Source: Camellia lanceoleosa
Lineage: Eukaryota > Streptophyta > Magnoliopsida > Ericales > Theaceae
Assembly: GCA_025200525.1 (NCBI GenBank)
Contig: CM045761.1
Location: 203,600,321 to 203,664,320, forward strand
Reading direction: 5' to 3'
Length of the DNA stretch: 64,000 bases
Positions 12,200-23,259 of this stretch are shown here, piece by piece. The translations under genes were made by a program, and so were the position numbers. The notes under the pieces are model-generated. The model made no database searches, was not told where the DNA came from, and worked only from the letters and a program-made list of their open reading frames with translations. Every line of letters starts with the position of its first letter. The first letter of the stretch is position 1.

Positions 12200-12577
12200 C
12201 TATGCTAAATGAATCCGTTCTCTCAAGGTCGGTTGAACTGTCAATTGACTACAATAAGCCCTATTACCAGGTGTAACAACCTCAAGCCTCAAACGTCTCA
12301 TGTCTTCCACCAAACAACTCTCAATAGACAAAGCAGCTACATCTCCAATTGCGACCTTCCTACTTAAGGCATCTGCAACCACATTTGCCTTCCCCGGATG
12401 ATATAAAATATTCACATCATAATCTTTTAGTAACTCAAGCCATCTTCTTTGCCTCAAATTTAGTTCATACGTGAAAATATACTTCAAACTCTTATGATCG
12501 TTGTAAATCTCACATGACTCTCCATACAAATAATGCCGCCAGATCTTAAGAGCAAAAATCACCTTTGCTAACTCCAA
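12200..12577 (-). CDS. RNase H fragment, Tekay copy B
   Basis: A 125-residue frame from the end of the Ty3-type RNase [38 protein letters not shown] and [17 protein letters not shown]. This enzyme would degrade the RNA strand during reverse transcription. The beginning of the domain lies out of frame in 12568-12774. Confidence 0.9.
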   Translation of the reverse strand: MELAKVIFALKIWRHYLYGESCEIYNDHKSLKYIFTYELNLRQRRWLELLKDYDVNILYHPGKANVVADALSRKVAIGDVAALSIESCLVEDMRRLRLEVVTPGNRAYCSQLTVQPTLRERIHLA

Positions 12578-13312
12578 GTCGTAGGATAGTTTCTCTCATG
12601 TATTTTCAACTGCGTAAGTGACGATAAGCAATCACCTTCCCATGCCGCATGAGCACACATCCTAAACCACAATCGTGAAGCATCACTATAAATCACAAAA
12701 CCACCTCCATCAGAGGTAAGGCAAGGATTGGGTGATGTCAATCTCTGTTTAAACTCTTGGAAACTACGCCACAATCATCATTCCACTCAAACTTTACCCC
12801 TTTCCTAGTGAGATTGGTAAGTGGCAAAAGCAATACGGAAAATCCTTCCACAAACCGTCTGTAATACCCAAAGAAGCCCTAGAAAGCTCATTACCTCTGT
12901 CACGAAGTAGGTCGTGGCCAATCAACAATTCTTTGTCACCTTGGTGCTATCCACAGATACCCCATCTTTACTCACTACATGACCCAAAAGGATACATTGC
13001 TCAGCGTAATTCACACTTCTTAAATTTTGCATACAATCTCTTCTCCCTAAGGATCTGCAATACTACCCTCAAATCTTGCTCATGCTCATCTTTACTCCTC
13101 GAATAAATTAGGATGTCATCAATAAACACTACCACAAATTTATCCGGTTGGGGTTTAAATACTGTTCATCAAATCCATGAATGCATTTGTGCATTTGTGA
13201 GACCAAAAGGCATCACCAAGAACTCATAATGCCCATAACGGGTTCTAAAAGCGATCTTAGGAACATCCTCATCCCTTACCTTCAATCGGTGATAGCCGAC
13301 CTCAAGTCAATT
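12568..13312 (-). pseudogene. RT C-half, Tekay copy B (frameshifted)
   Basis: This region holds the palm and thumb of reverse transcriptase and the start of RNase H in broken frames. The coding DNA for the FIDDILIYS active site is recognisable near 13100-13140 by comparison with copy A (5640-5665). Compared with copy A there are many 1-3-base losses and gains, so no long frame survives. Confidence 0.8.
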
Positions 13313-14074
13313 TTAGAGAATACTTGAGCTCCTCGAATCGTCAAATAGATCATCAATGCGTGGCAAAGGATACCTATTCTTCACTGTGACTTTATTCAGC
13401 TCTCTATAATCAATACACAATCTCATAGACCCATCTTTCTTCTTCACAAACAACACAGGTGCTCCCCAAGGTGAAACACTAGGCCTAATAAAACCTTTGT
13501 CTAGCAACTCCTGTAACTGAGTTTGTAACTCCCTCAACTCCAATGGTGCCATTCTATAGGGTGCTTTAGAGATAGGTGTTGTATTAGGGATTAAGTCAAT
13601 GGAAAATTCGACCTCACGGTCTGGAGGAAGACCAAGTAAATCCTCTGGAAAAACATCAACAAATTCCCTCACTACAGGCAACTCCTCTAACCTCTGCTCT
13701 GGTTGTTCAGTACTCACCACACAAGCCAAATAACCATGACACCCTTTTCTCAACATTCGGTTAGCCTGAAGAGAAGAAATAAAACAAATAGAAGACCCTT
13801 TTCCATTTCCCTGAAAGAAAAACTCATGTTGCCCTGGCATAGCAAAAACTACCCTCTTTCTAAAACAATCAATAGAGGCATGATGCTTCGTTAACCAATC
13901 CATCCCCAAAATCACGTCAAAATCCTTCATCTCTAAAGAAATCAAATCCACTGGAAAATTTCTACCATCCATCTCTATCTCACAAGATCTACAAATATCT
14001 CCTAACACTACTGTTTCTCCTAATGGAGTAGACACAACAATAGCTACATCCAAAGGCTCACAAGGAATAGACAA
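13313..14074 (-). CDS. Protease C-part and RT N-part, Tekay copy B
   Basis: A 253-residue frame running from the protease end ([17 protein letters not shown]) through the linker ([20 protein letters not shown]) into RT fingers ([40 protein letters not shown]). It contains the Glu codon that is a stop in copy A, showing that protease and RT were one continuous frame in the ancestor. It ends in a frameshift after IDDLFDDSR. Confidence 0.9.
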   Translation of the reverse strand: MSIPCEPLDVAIVVSTPLGETVVLGDICRSCEIEMDGRNFPVDLISLEMKDFDVILGMDWLTKHHASIDCFRKRVVFAMPGQHEFFFQGNGKGSSICFISSLQANRMLRKGCHGYLACVVSTEQPEQRLEELPVVREFVDVFPEDLLGLPPDREVEFSIDLIPNTTPISKAPYRMAPLELRELQTQLQELLDKGFIRPSVSPWGAPVLFVKKKDGSMRLCIDYRELNKVTVKNRYPLPRIDDLFDDSRSSSIL

Positions 14075-14412
14075 ATGACGAGAAACTTAGGTGCGACAAA
14101 AGAATGTGTAGATCTGAATCAACTAAAACTCGGCAGTACAGATGATATAAGAGTGTACCTTGCACCACAGATGGAGCGGCCTCGGCCTCCTCTCTAGTGA
14201 GCGTAAACACGTCCTTGGGTAGCGACTTCTTATCCCGAGCCCCATTCCTGATGTACGCCCTTGGGTAGTCCCACTTTTGCCATTATTCTCGGTTAAACCC
14301 ACCGCTATAAAAAGTTCGTCTCTGCCCTTGCCCTTGAAATGACTGTGCTACTAACTGACCCCCTAGTCCCTTAGACCTACATTGTGCAGAGAGATGCCCA
14401 GGCTTGCCACAC
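14075..14412 (-). pseudogene. Zinc knuckle to protease segment, Tekay copy B (frameshifted)
   Basis: DNA matching the CCHC knuckle and protease active site of copy A (6600-6960) is present, but it is interrupted by many short deletions such as those at 14110-14150 and 14215-14295. No usable frame crosses it. Confidence 0.85.
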
Positions 14413-15072
14413 TTAAAGCATATTCGAGTGTGCCATCACAATTATACCCAATGAATGTGTCCTACCACATCTATCACAATTCTTCCGATTCTCACGCCTC
14501 ATGCCATTGCTAACTTTGTCTTGGGTGTAAGGCTTCTTGCTAGGATTGCTACCACCACCACGATGCTCTACTTGTCTCTCCTCTCTAAGTCTCTTGTTAC
14601 ATGGTTCCTTGGCCTTTTGTTCCTCAGCTCTCTTTTCCTCTTCTGCTCCCCTTTCAGCTAGTAATGCCTTACTTACCAATGCAGAATATGTCTTCATCTC
14701 CAAAATAGCTACTTTTGCATAGATCTCTGACCGCAAGCCATTCTCAAACAACATCACCCTATCTTCCTCTATGGCCACCTGATGTGGGGCATACCTCGAC
14801 AACTCCGCAAACTTGGCTTCATACTGAGCCACTGACATGTCATTTTGCTTCAAATTGAGAAAATCCACTTGCTTCTGCCTTCGCACCGCTTCAGGGAAGT
14901 ATTTCTCATTAAACAGTTCCAGAAACTTGCTCCACACTAGCTCTGTTTCTCTACCCTCATATTGACGCTTCACCATGCGCCACCAATGCTCTGCTTGGCC
15001 CTTGAACCTAAAAGCTGCAAAGGCCACCTTCTGGTCTGCTGAACAACCTAGAACATCAAATATTTTCTCCAT
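14413..15072 (-). CDS. Gag core, Tekay copy B
   Basis: A 219-residue frame with the Gag domain (FKGQAEHWWRMVKRQYEGRE, KFLELFNEKYFPEAVRR, YEAKFAELSRYAP) and the first cysteine motif (CDRCGRTH). It is nearly identical to residues 113-320 of the copy A Gag and ends by frameshift just before the CCHC knuckle. Confidence 0.9.
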   Translation of the reverse strand: MEKIFDVLGCSADQKVAFAAFRFKGQAEHWWRMVKRQYEGRETELVWSKFLELFNEKYFPEAVRRQKQVDFLNLKQNDMSVAQYEAKFAELSRYAPHQVAIEEDRVMLFENGLRSEIYAKVAILEMKTYSALVSKALLAERGAEEEKRAEEQKAKEPCNKRLREERQVEHRGGGSNPSKKPYTQDKVSNGMRRENRKNCDRCGRTHSLGIIVMAHSNML

Positions 15073-15397
15073 CTCTAGTACCCATGCCTCTCTGCCTCCG
15101 TAGTCCAGTGTTCCGTTGAAATTCTGGAGGTTTTGCCTTCATAAACCTCTCGAATAAGGAACCTCTATCCAAACTTAAAGTTGGTGGAACTACTGGTTGT
15201 GAGGCTACATGATTGTTCAGTAATCCTAACAACGATTGTAAAACCTGTGCGGTAGTGCGGAGGGAACAACTCCACGGTGTTTCAGGACCACCGAGCAACA
15301 GTGGTGCAGTAGGGGGTATAGAAACAGGGGGAACTCTACGATTAGCGGCTGATTGATCAGTTCCAAGAGCATTGACACTTCTTCTCTTAGGTGCCAT
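15056..15397 (-). CDS. Gag N-terminus, Tekay copy B
   Basis: A 113-residue frame starting MAPKRRSVNALGTDQ as in copy A, with the same proline- and valine-rich N-terminal region. It is separated from the Gag core by a frameshift around 15060-15110, where copy A has AEAWVLEMEK. Confidence 0.88.
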   Translation of the reverse strand: MAPKRRSVNALGTDQSAANRRVPPVSIPPTAPLLLGGPETPWSCSLRTTAQVLQSLLGLLNNHVASQPVVPPTLSLDRGSLFERFMKAKPPEFQRNTGLRRQRGMGTRDGENI

Positions 15398-15542
15398 TGC
15401 TTAACCTTCAAAATGAAATAAAAAAAAAAAAACTCAACACAAGCTTAAACAAAACTAACTTAACCAGACACTATCAAGGACTATAGGGACTCGGACCTCG
15501 TCTAAATGATGTAATGCAAGATATGTAACTCAATAAACTACA

Positions 15543-15554
15543 GCTCTGATACCA
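15543..15554 (-). other. Primer binding site, tRNA-iMet, Tekay copy B
   Basis: The complement reads TGGTATCAGAGC, 4 bases from the third LTR and identical to the site of copy A. Confidence 0.9.
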
Positions 15555-15558
15555 CAAT

Positions 15559-18230
15559 TGTCACACCCCAAATCCGGGCATGACCGGCCGTGGCCCACAG
15601 GGCCTTAGCCCAAGGCACACGTAAGCCTAAAACACGAATCCAGAATCACATTGAACAACTAAACAATAGTCCAATAAAAAAAATAACCAAAACTCAATCC
15701 AGACATGCCACAATTGTAAACGGCAAAATCAACCGTAATCAAACCCATCCAAACTTATGGGATATAAACAACCCACATATCAAAAATAATCCTAAATGAA
15801 TCTCAATAAAATTAAAAAGAAGTATGCACAAACTTCACATAACAATCTAAAACAAAATAAATGTATGTCCTAGAGGTCCATGCAATCGAGTCCCCGCTAT
15901 GCCATGAGTCCACTCTAAGTCCTTCTAACACCTGGAAGTGATAAAAATTAAGTCAGCTGATAGCTCAGTGAGTAGCAACATGGATAGTAAATACAGTTCT
16001 GAAAACAGGGTTCAATTCCAAAATAAAATATATCACAGAAACTAGTTTGGCATACAGTTTGGTAAATACAATATGTTTCAAAAAGAAGGTTCCACAGTTC
16101 AACACTTAAAGTACTCATGTCTCGCAAGAACATGTTAAATGACAAATACTATTTATTTCAAAAAGAAGGTTCCACAGTTCAATACTTTAAATACTCATGT
16201 CTCGCAAGAACATGTTAAATGACATTAAAATACTCATGTCTCGCAAGAACATGTTAAAAGACATTTTCTACAGATTATAACATGAACACCAATAATTTTC
16301 TTGGGTACCAATAAAAACAAATAATCTGCCACATAGTTCTCAAGGCTATAAGCCCCGTTGGATCCAATACCGAACTAAGAGTCATCCTCAGGGTGGCACC
16401 TGGGCCTTTTCTCAAAGACGATCCGATTGAAGGTCACCTAGTTGTTTTTAAAGGTCTTTTCCTTACAATCGTTGAGCACTAGAGTCATCACGGCCCAACC
16501 CGGATCTGTTCCCTAGTGGCGAGTCACCACACACAAGGAATAAGTTCCTGGACTAAATACACATATGGTCCCAATAATCAATACACATCGGTTTACAAAA
16601 CATGGTAGTTCATCATTATAAACATGAGACCAAAACAAATAGTTTACAGTATGCAAAATTTACACATGTTTAGAAATAATTTGATTCCATTGATAATGTA
16701 ATAATTTATCAAAACAGTTTAGTCATGAAACAACAATTTAATTTTCCAACAGTTCAGGGTAGGGAAATATTTATAAAAATACGTAGCATGAAACTACTCA
16801 CCTGAAACGAAATAATAAAATCCTTGAATCGAATAGAGTGTAAAAGTCCAACTAGTGTCCTGAACGAAGTATAAAAACTACACGTCACAACTAATTTAAA
16901 AATACTAAAAAAAAATAGAAACTAAGTAACCTCAACTAAAGCGTACTAACCCGGCTCAACCCAACTCACCGTTACTCTTAAATATTACCTAAGTTCATGT
17001 TCTTCAAGGTTTAAAATCACCCAAGACATGGGTTCCGGTCAAAACTTAATTAATTGTGACTTTAAGATAAAACAGAATTTCAAACAAGCCTTCCAACCTA
17101 TTCGCTAGCTTTGAAAATTACAAAACCCACTCCATGTTATTTGAAAAATTCCAATAACCTCCAGATATGATCTAATATATCCTAAGTTTCAAACCCAATT
17201 GGTTTCACTTGATCTGCTTATCAAAATAATTATCTATAATTTATTATATCCAAACAGGTTGTTTTCTGCAGCACTTTAAAGAAATTGACGGTTCTCTTAA
17301 TATACACAAGCAATCAATGCAAGGCCAAAACCTTACGAAACTAGACTCGTAACCGGTTCTAATGACACTAATTTGATAATTTTTGGATTTATACCCAAAG
17401 AGAACAACATTCCCGAATTTACTGTTCCGGACTGGTTTCCTGGACAGATTTGAATACCTCAATTTATATGGATTTTGACTCCCAAAAATTATGAAAAAAT
17501 TCAGATATGCAATTCAATATGTAATTGATCTACTGTAAAAATTTCAGATTAAAATTCATTCGTTTGATATAGTTTCTTGATTTTTAAAGTTCATAATTAT
17601 GCGCAGAATTTTTTTTTTTTTACTAAGAATAATACCCATTCTTTATACATAAATTTAACTCCTCAAATTTTTTAACAGTATATATATATACAAAATATAT
17701 AAACCTACAACCTCCATGAATGAATAAAATAATAATGGAATAAGGGTAAAAACAAAACCAAAAGGAAGAAGAAAGATAGAGACCCACCACACCCAAAGAT
17801 TCCTCCTTGTTTGCAACCCTTCTTTTCTCTTCTTCTTTTCTCTCAACCTTTCTCTCTCTCCCGTGGCTGTTTGTGGCTGCTGTTATGAATAGTATGGGCA
17901 ACCTAGGGTTACATATGTATCTACACAAAAAGGCCCTAAAATATTATCTTTATATTACTTTATTTTCTAACACATTAATTAAATAAAATATAACTATTAT
18001 TATAACAAAATATACTTACTAACTTGTCCTCAATATTTTTAAAAAAAAATAAAAATAAATCTTGCCTTTAAATTAAATGCTTTCACCACAAATTTATTTT
18101 AAGTTTAAAATTAATTAAAAGATCCTCCAATAATATTTAATTTGCACCTTAGAATTCACCACCAAAATATTTGAGATTGTAATATTATTATTTAATTATT
18201 TACTTAATTTTTTATATTCGGGTTCTCACA
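15559..18230 (-). repeat. LTR 3 of the Tekay array (5' LTR of copy B)
   Basis: This 2672-bp LTR ends GGTTCTCACA and is followed by the right target duplication acctt (18231-18235). It is nearly identical to LTR 1, which suggests that the insertion and duplication are recent. Confidence 0.93.
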
Positions 18231-20232
18231 ACCTTGGTCAATCAAAATCTGCTTGACGTCAAAATCCTTGACTCGGAGAGTGACGACCAAGGCATCGTTG
18301 TGTGGGCAATATATTCTGTCCAAGTCTTTATCCGAAAAGGACATAACATTTGTAGCTTCTGTCCTCCCCTTTTTCGCGACAGGTTGGGCACTTAGCACCT
18401 CTTTTAAGTGCTCAGCCCTCTTGATTGAACCTTTGAGCTCGCATACACGCTCTGGTTCAAAGACTCCATGGATTATGTTGATGATGCCTTGTGGCGGGGC
18501 GTCGATTGGCATCCCATTGGGGAGGTTGTGGTCTTGGGGGCTGGTCACCCTCCTTCTATGTATTTATCCGTGGCCCGCCACCAACTCCTCCAGAATCTTT
18601 GCCTCAATGGCGTGCAGTTCTCGATTCAGTGCCCTTTTCCTTGTGGTAGGTGCATCTGGATCTCATCATCATAGTCCTTCGGCCTCGCCCAACTTGGCGT
18701 GCCACTTGACTAAAGGCTCGTCTCGAATTTCACTAAGTATACGGTAGATTGGTTTTTGAACACTGGTGATGGCGGTGCGAACTCTCAACCACCTCTTGTC
18801 CCGGTCTTCGCCGTTGTCTCTTTGCCTCGTCAGTTTGCTTTTAAGCGATCTACCGTATTGACCTTAGCCGAGGTCTTCTTTCTTCGTGTTATGGTCGCGC
18901 CAGTTTGCCTTAACGAGCGCCATCTTCTTCCACCTCGATGTCGATGCACTCTCTCCATCGAGGCCTCCATGGTAAGAGGTGGCGTCATGGTGATAGAGTC
19001 CTCGATGCATTTGACGGAAGGCCTCTTTTGTATTGCGCAATGGCAAGGTTGGTTGGGCAATCCCCAATCTGGTTGAATGTCTCCCAGTAGCGACTGTTGT
19101 ATGACCTTAGAGTCTCCTTGTCGCCCATGTCGATGGAGAGTAATCGGTCGATCTCCACCGGTTTTTGTGTTCGTTTCAACAGCGTTACAAATGCCTCGCC
19201 AATTGCGCCAGGAGGCTATCTTGCCCTCGAAGCTTCTCAAACCAAGTTAAGCCTAGGTCGCCGAGGCTTGAAGGGAATAGGATACACATCAACGCCTCAT
19301 TCCGCCGGTATACAGCCATAACCTGGCGGAAGTGGCTCAAGTGGGTGTATGGGTCCGTCTTTCCTTCATACGTCGTGAATTTGGGTTGTAAGAAGCCGGA
19401 TGGAAGGGGCGCGTTCTCTATCTCTCGGGGAATGGTGAGGTCTGTGACCTGCCAATGCCTTATCCGCTGGTTCGTATGCCAAGTGCGGCTTTGGCATTCC
19501 AACCTCGACGCTTCCATGCGTCCGAGGAGCCAATCGCTGCAAGGCAGGAACCCTTTGGGGATCGCGCGCTCTGGCGTCCTCCTTCCATCGTGCCTTTTCT
19601 TCCAACATGGACCTTAGGTCAGACGACCTAGGTAATTCCGTCTGTCTGGACCTCGTATGATGCGTATGTGAGGGCCAATAAGTACTTCCCTCCGTATATG
19701 ACCCTTCAGGCTTCGTCCTCTCAGACCTGGAGTGACGAGTCCTGGAAGATACAAATCGCGTGTCGCCTGTCCTGAGGCTTCTGTCCTCTGGATGAGAGGG
19801 TGTAGAATTCCTACCACGACCCTCTGAGTGGCGAGGGGGCGTCTTCTTATTACGCCCCTCTCCTGTCGCCACTTCTTTGCCCTTCATCTGGCGCTTCAGA
19901 GACTCCATGTCCGCCGCCATCTTACGGATCAATTCATCTTGTTCCCTGACGCGGTCCTCCAGAATTTGAGGATCAACTCTGCGCCTTTGTCTTTCTGGGC
20001 TTATGAACGAGAGGGATGAGGGTCATTCCTCCTTCGCCTCGCATCCCTCCTGGAATTTTGCCTTCGTGGTTCCAGGTCCGCCATGGGAGGGATCAAAGGT
20101 AGGCCTTCGCGCCTTGCACCTCCCTCTGGAGTTTGTCCGTCAATGGCGGACTGAGGTAGTTCTTCGTTGTTTGCCATTGATGTTCAAGAGAAAGCTTGAT
20201 CAAGAGGTAGTTCTTGTCTGTATCTCCCACAG
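18231..20232 (-). pseudogene. Tat-type Gag and protease N-half (continues at 642)
   Basis: This is the upstream half of the minus-strand Tat element. Reading leftward, 19932-19366 holds a charged Gag N-region (RKMAADMESLKRQMKGKEV). Then 19517-19185 has the Gag core (PLPSGFLQPKFTTYEGKTDP, LMCILFPSSLGDLGLTWFEK). A broken middle part follows, and 18548-18236 ends with IINIIHGVFEPERVCEL and DALVVTLRVKDFDVKQILID before the Tekay array interrupts it. The same order and wording occur in the plus-strand copy at 48436-50420. Frames change near 19185 and 18550. Gag and protease would be parts of one polyprotein. Confidence 0.87.
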
Positions 20233-20241
20233 ACGGCGCCA
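20233..20241 (-). other. Primer binding site of the minus-strand Tat element (tRNA-Asp type)
   Basis: The complement reads TGGCGCCGT, two bases after the end of the LTR. This is the 3'-end complement of plant tRNA-Asp, known for Athila and Tat elements. The plus-strand Tat copy has TGGTGCCGT at the same place. Confidence 0.7.
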
Positions 20242-20243
20242 AT

Positions 20244-20986
20244 TGTACGGGAAAGAAATTCACCTTCTCGTATAATCCTGTTGATCAAGTCTGCGTTCCT
20301 CAATACGTCGTCGTTCCACCACCTGAAAACACAAACGTGAGCTGGCCGGCGGGGGTGTGCCGGAAACCTCTCCGATGCCTAAGTCAGTAAGCAAGACAAG
20401 AAGGCAAAAGCTCTGTGTTCAGAAAGCAAAATTGTATTACCTCTCCAAAGGTAGCATTGGTGAGCTTTATATAGATTTCACGTGGCACAATCCTGGTAGG
20501 ACTCTTATTTCTCCATGCACAGAGTCCTTCCAGGATTACTCCTCCTCGCGTAGAGTCCTCCTAGGATTCATACTCTTCCTAGAAGATAATGCTTATCTTC
20601 AACACCCCCCTCACTGCATAAGCCAAGTGAGATGGCTTTATTATGGCCGAACTCCTTTTCAACCGAAGTAACCCATAGTCCGGACTTTGCTTTTACTTCT
20701 CTTACCTCGGTTTCGCATGCACAACCGAGCTAACCATAAGAGAGCTCTACCGGACTAGGGCGCGACCGATCTAGCTCTACAAACCGGACTAACCTGACAA
20801 TTGCCGCAACCGAACTACGGATGTCTATTTTATAACCGAACTAACCGTGCTACTCCACTGCGACCGATGTATTTACTATCTGCCGTTCTCGGCCTACCTC
20901 GGCCCAACACCTAGCTCAGCCCAACACCTAGCTCGGCCCAACACCTAGCTCGGCCCAATTTCATGAATATAAATTACCCTCTCACA
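20244..20986 (-). repeat. 5' LTR of the minus-strand Tat element
   Basis: The inner edge is well defined: in element orientation it ends CCCGTACA before the primer site. A good TATA box, CTATATAAAGC, lies at 20463-20473 on the minus strand. The U5-like part (20300-20370) resembles the plus-strand Tat LTR (48250-48290), both containing CCGGCACAC and CAGCTCAC. A 17-19-bp repeat containing GGCCCAACACCTAGCT occurs three times at 20897-20960. The outer edge at 20986 (TGTGAGAGGG in element orientation) is a guess, since the partner LTR is outside the window. Confidence 0.65.
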
Positions 20987-21081
20987 CGTCATAAGTTTAT
21001 CAATAACAAAACACTGTTATTATAAATAAAAAAAGCGACGAAACCAAATTATAATATTTTGTTTTCAAAATGTTTTTGTAG

Positions 21082-21271
21082 GTTTGATTGTGGAATCATT
21101 GTTTACTATATCATGAGGCAATATGTTTTAAAAAACAACATAATGCCTACTTTTTCCAAGGAAGAATGTAATCAATTGAGAGCTGATATGTTAACTATCT
21201 TCTTGACTGACCAACAAGTTGCTCAACGACAAATACCTGATGAAAACATTGATGACTTGCCTCTGCAATAA
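21082..21271 (+). pseudogene. Ulp1-like (C48) cysteine protease, C-terminal fragment
   Basis: After a good splice acceptor (TTTTTGTAG, ending 21081) the frame reads FDCGIIVYYIMRQYV, then FSKEECNQLRADMLTIFLTD, and stops at 21271. DCG with the following hydrophobic stretch is the catalytic-Cys motif of SUMO/ubiquitin-like protease C-terminal domains, and the arginine-acid-Met helix after it fits the family. The catalytic His and Asp would be in upstream exons, which are missing because the Tat element abuts here. Such domains are often carried by plant MULE and CACTA elements, which fits the terminus at 22420. A cellular gene remnant is the alternative. Confidence 0.6.
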
Positions 21272-22420
21272 TCAACAGATCTGGAATAAAAGAAAACAAA
21301 AGGAAACACTGATTCATTTGGTTGTTAGAATGTCAATACTACCAACTAACTCAAAGAACTACCAACTAACTCACTCCACTTTGCACGCAATTTATATACT
21401 AGATCCTTGAAATTAAATCCATCATTATACTTGATAACCAATGATAACCAATGTCACACCTCTAAACTTGCACATAAGAAACAAACAATTCTCCATCACT
21501 ATAAATCCTGCAACAAACAACAATTATATTTCAGCAAACAATTCAAACACCCTAAAACAAAATCAAATACAGTGATAAAATTATCAACCAACTCAAACAC
21601 ATCCAAAAACCAACACTGATAACTTTAACAGTTAACACCACCAAAGACCAAGAACAGTAAATAAGGCTTACACTTATTAGACATGGTAACTCGATTTGAA
21701 TCTTACCATTACATTATGCAACCTTTTCATCTCCTATTCCCATACTCACTCATAAATTTATCACTGTTGAAAAAGTTAATTCAACAACACCCCCAAAATA
21801 CACAGTGATAAAATTATCACTGTATAAAATAACAAACCAACACCTGTGTTCAATCAACACAATTTCGTAACCAAAAAAAATAAAAATTTAAAATTCAATC
21901 AACATATACATATCTCAAAACTTTCAATATCATGATCAAAACACAAATTCAATCGCAACAGAAACAACAGAGTAACAACAATATCACTACAAAATCAAAA
22001 TCACCAACTTAAACTAAAAAGAACCAAAACATTGAAATTGAAATCAAAATCAAGCATACCAGTTGACCTAACTCCACAACATCGCAAATCAAAAAATTAA
22101 CTATACACCAAACGCGAAATCGCAAATAGGAAGAATCACCAAGCACGCAATCGCAAATCACAAATCGCAAAGATACACCAAGCGCGAAATCAGAAATCAC
22201 GAAGCTCCACAATAATACAGTAGCAAATCGTGAAGTTCCATAGAAATCCAAATCACAAACACAATATTTTGATGGAAAATCCATACAGAAACGCGCCAAA
22301 ACAGGAGAGGGGTAAAACGGTACCAAAAAAAAAGGCTCAGGACCTGTTAGTGCACAAGAGCAAAACTCAGGACTAAGAGGGGAATAAGTGTAAAATGTAG
22401 GATCAGCCAGTAAAAAACCC
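21272..22420. mobile_element. Probable right end of a MULE-type DNA transposon
   Basis: The stretch is AT-rich and non-coding, with repeated CGCAAATC-like words at 22080-22250. It ends in a terminal-repeat-like sequence (complement of 22420 leftward: GGGTTTTTTACTGGC, then ACACTTATTCCCC). Plant MULE ends often start GGG and have this composition. The left terminus is not in the window, so a matching inverted repeat cannot be shown. Confidence 0.35.
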
Positions 22421-22452
22421 TTTAATTAAACATTTAGGGTGTCATATGCATG

Positions 22453-23094
22453 TTCATCTTTGATTTTTCTTTTTAGTGTACAAATACTTTGACTATAATT
22501 AATAATTGATTGACTAGAAGTAAGTGATAACAGTATTCTTAGACGAGATAATTTTTCTTGTAAATCGGGAATGTATTGAAAATTATCATTAATTTCAAGA
22601 TCAATTCGAAATTAAAAGTATAATAAACAAACGTTACACTGATATCAAAATTAGAAATATAAGAGTACAAGATAAAAGAAAACTTACAAAGGATCACAAT
22701 CTTGGAAACAAATTGGACAAAGCATCCAACACTTACTACTCTCACTCATACTTTTACTATTAACACTCACACTTCCTACAATCACACTTATAATATGAAA
22801 AGATTTGGAATTCTAATGGTGTGCCTTCTTCTGAAGAAATGGTTGGCTTTTATAGGGGAGAAAAACCAGATTTGAAATGGTTTGGTGTCCAAAGAGATAA
22901 GGAGGAATCTGTTTTTTGAGTTGGACCAATTTGCTGCTTTGTTTCACGTGTTTGCTTTTACTTGCAGGAATCATATGGGAATCTACTTTTGTGAATTATT
23001 GAGTTGCTTTGTCTGGGCAATATAAGGAGAATTTTGCTTTTGAGTTGTCCCTTGACAGGTGTCCGAATAATCTTTGTCTAAGTCTTGAGTGGGA
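22453..23094 (-). repeat. Left arm of a large inverted repeat, with minus-strand TATA box
   Basis: This arm matches the complement of 23642-24298 over about 640 bp with scattered differences. Shared landmarks include TTAATAATTGATTGAC, TTCTTAGACGAGATAATT, GCATCCAACACTTACTACTC and GTGTCCGAATAATC (ATCCGAATAATC in the other arm). On the minus strand it contains CTATAAAAGCC near 22850, a strong TATA box, followed by a GTGAGTAGT-type leader, so transcription would point leftward, out of the repeat. Confidence 0.85.
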
Positions 23095-23259
23095 CATGCA
23101 TGGTTTTTACCTGATTCTCAAGATTCGTATCATATTTATTGGTCTGAAATTGAACCTTCATTCCCTAAATTCCTCTACTTTGTTATCGATTTTAAGGTTC
23201 CATGAATTATGGCATGACAGTATACCACTTCTTTCCCCCATAATACTTAATATCTCACC

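Larger units (their letters stand above)
643..18230 (-). mobile_element. Tandem Del/Tekay-like chromovirus array: LTR-internal-LTR-internal-LTR
   Basis: Three nearly identical LTRs (643-3297, 8103-10747, 15559-18230) alternate with two internal regions (3298-8102 and 10748-15558), all in minus orientation. Each internal region has a tRNA-iMet primer site next to its upstream LTR and a polypurine tract next to its downstream LTR. The whole array is flanked by one 5-bp duplication, acctt at 638-642 and 18231-18235. Removing the array restores the codons Ile-Asp-Gln-Gly-Ser-Ser of the host Tat protease. A single target duplication around two genomes sharing the middle LTR fits one insertion followed by unequal recombination between LTRs; two independent insertions would not give this. 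The Del/Tekay assignment rests on gene order, a chromodomain-like integrase tail, 2.6-kb LTRs and the sequence next to the polypurine tract. Confidence 0.93.

Noticed and set aside
18253..18747. 164-residue plus-strand frame opposite the Tat Gag-protease
   Set aside because: It is a shadow of the minus-strand coding sequence, which matches the Tat proteins closely.
22009..22326. 105-residue minus-strand open frame
   Set aside because: It arises from repeated AT-rich words (CGCAAATC) in the end of a DNA element; the hydrophobic product shows no domain.
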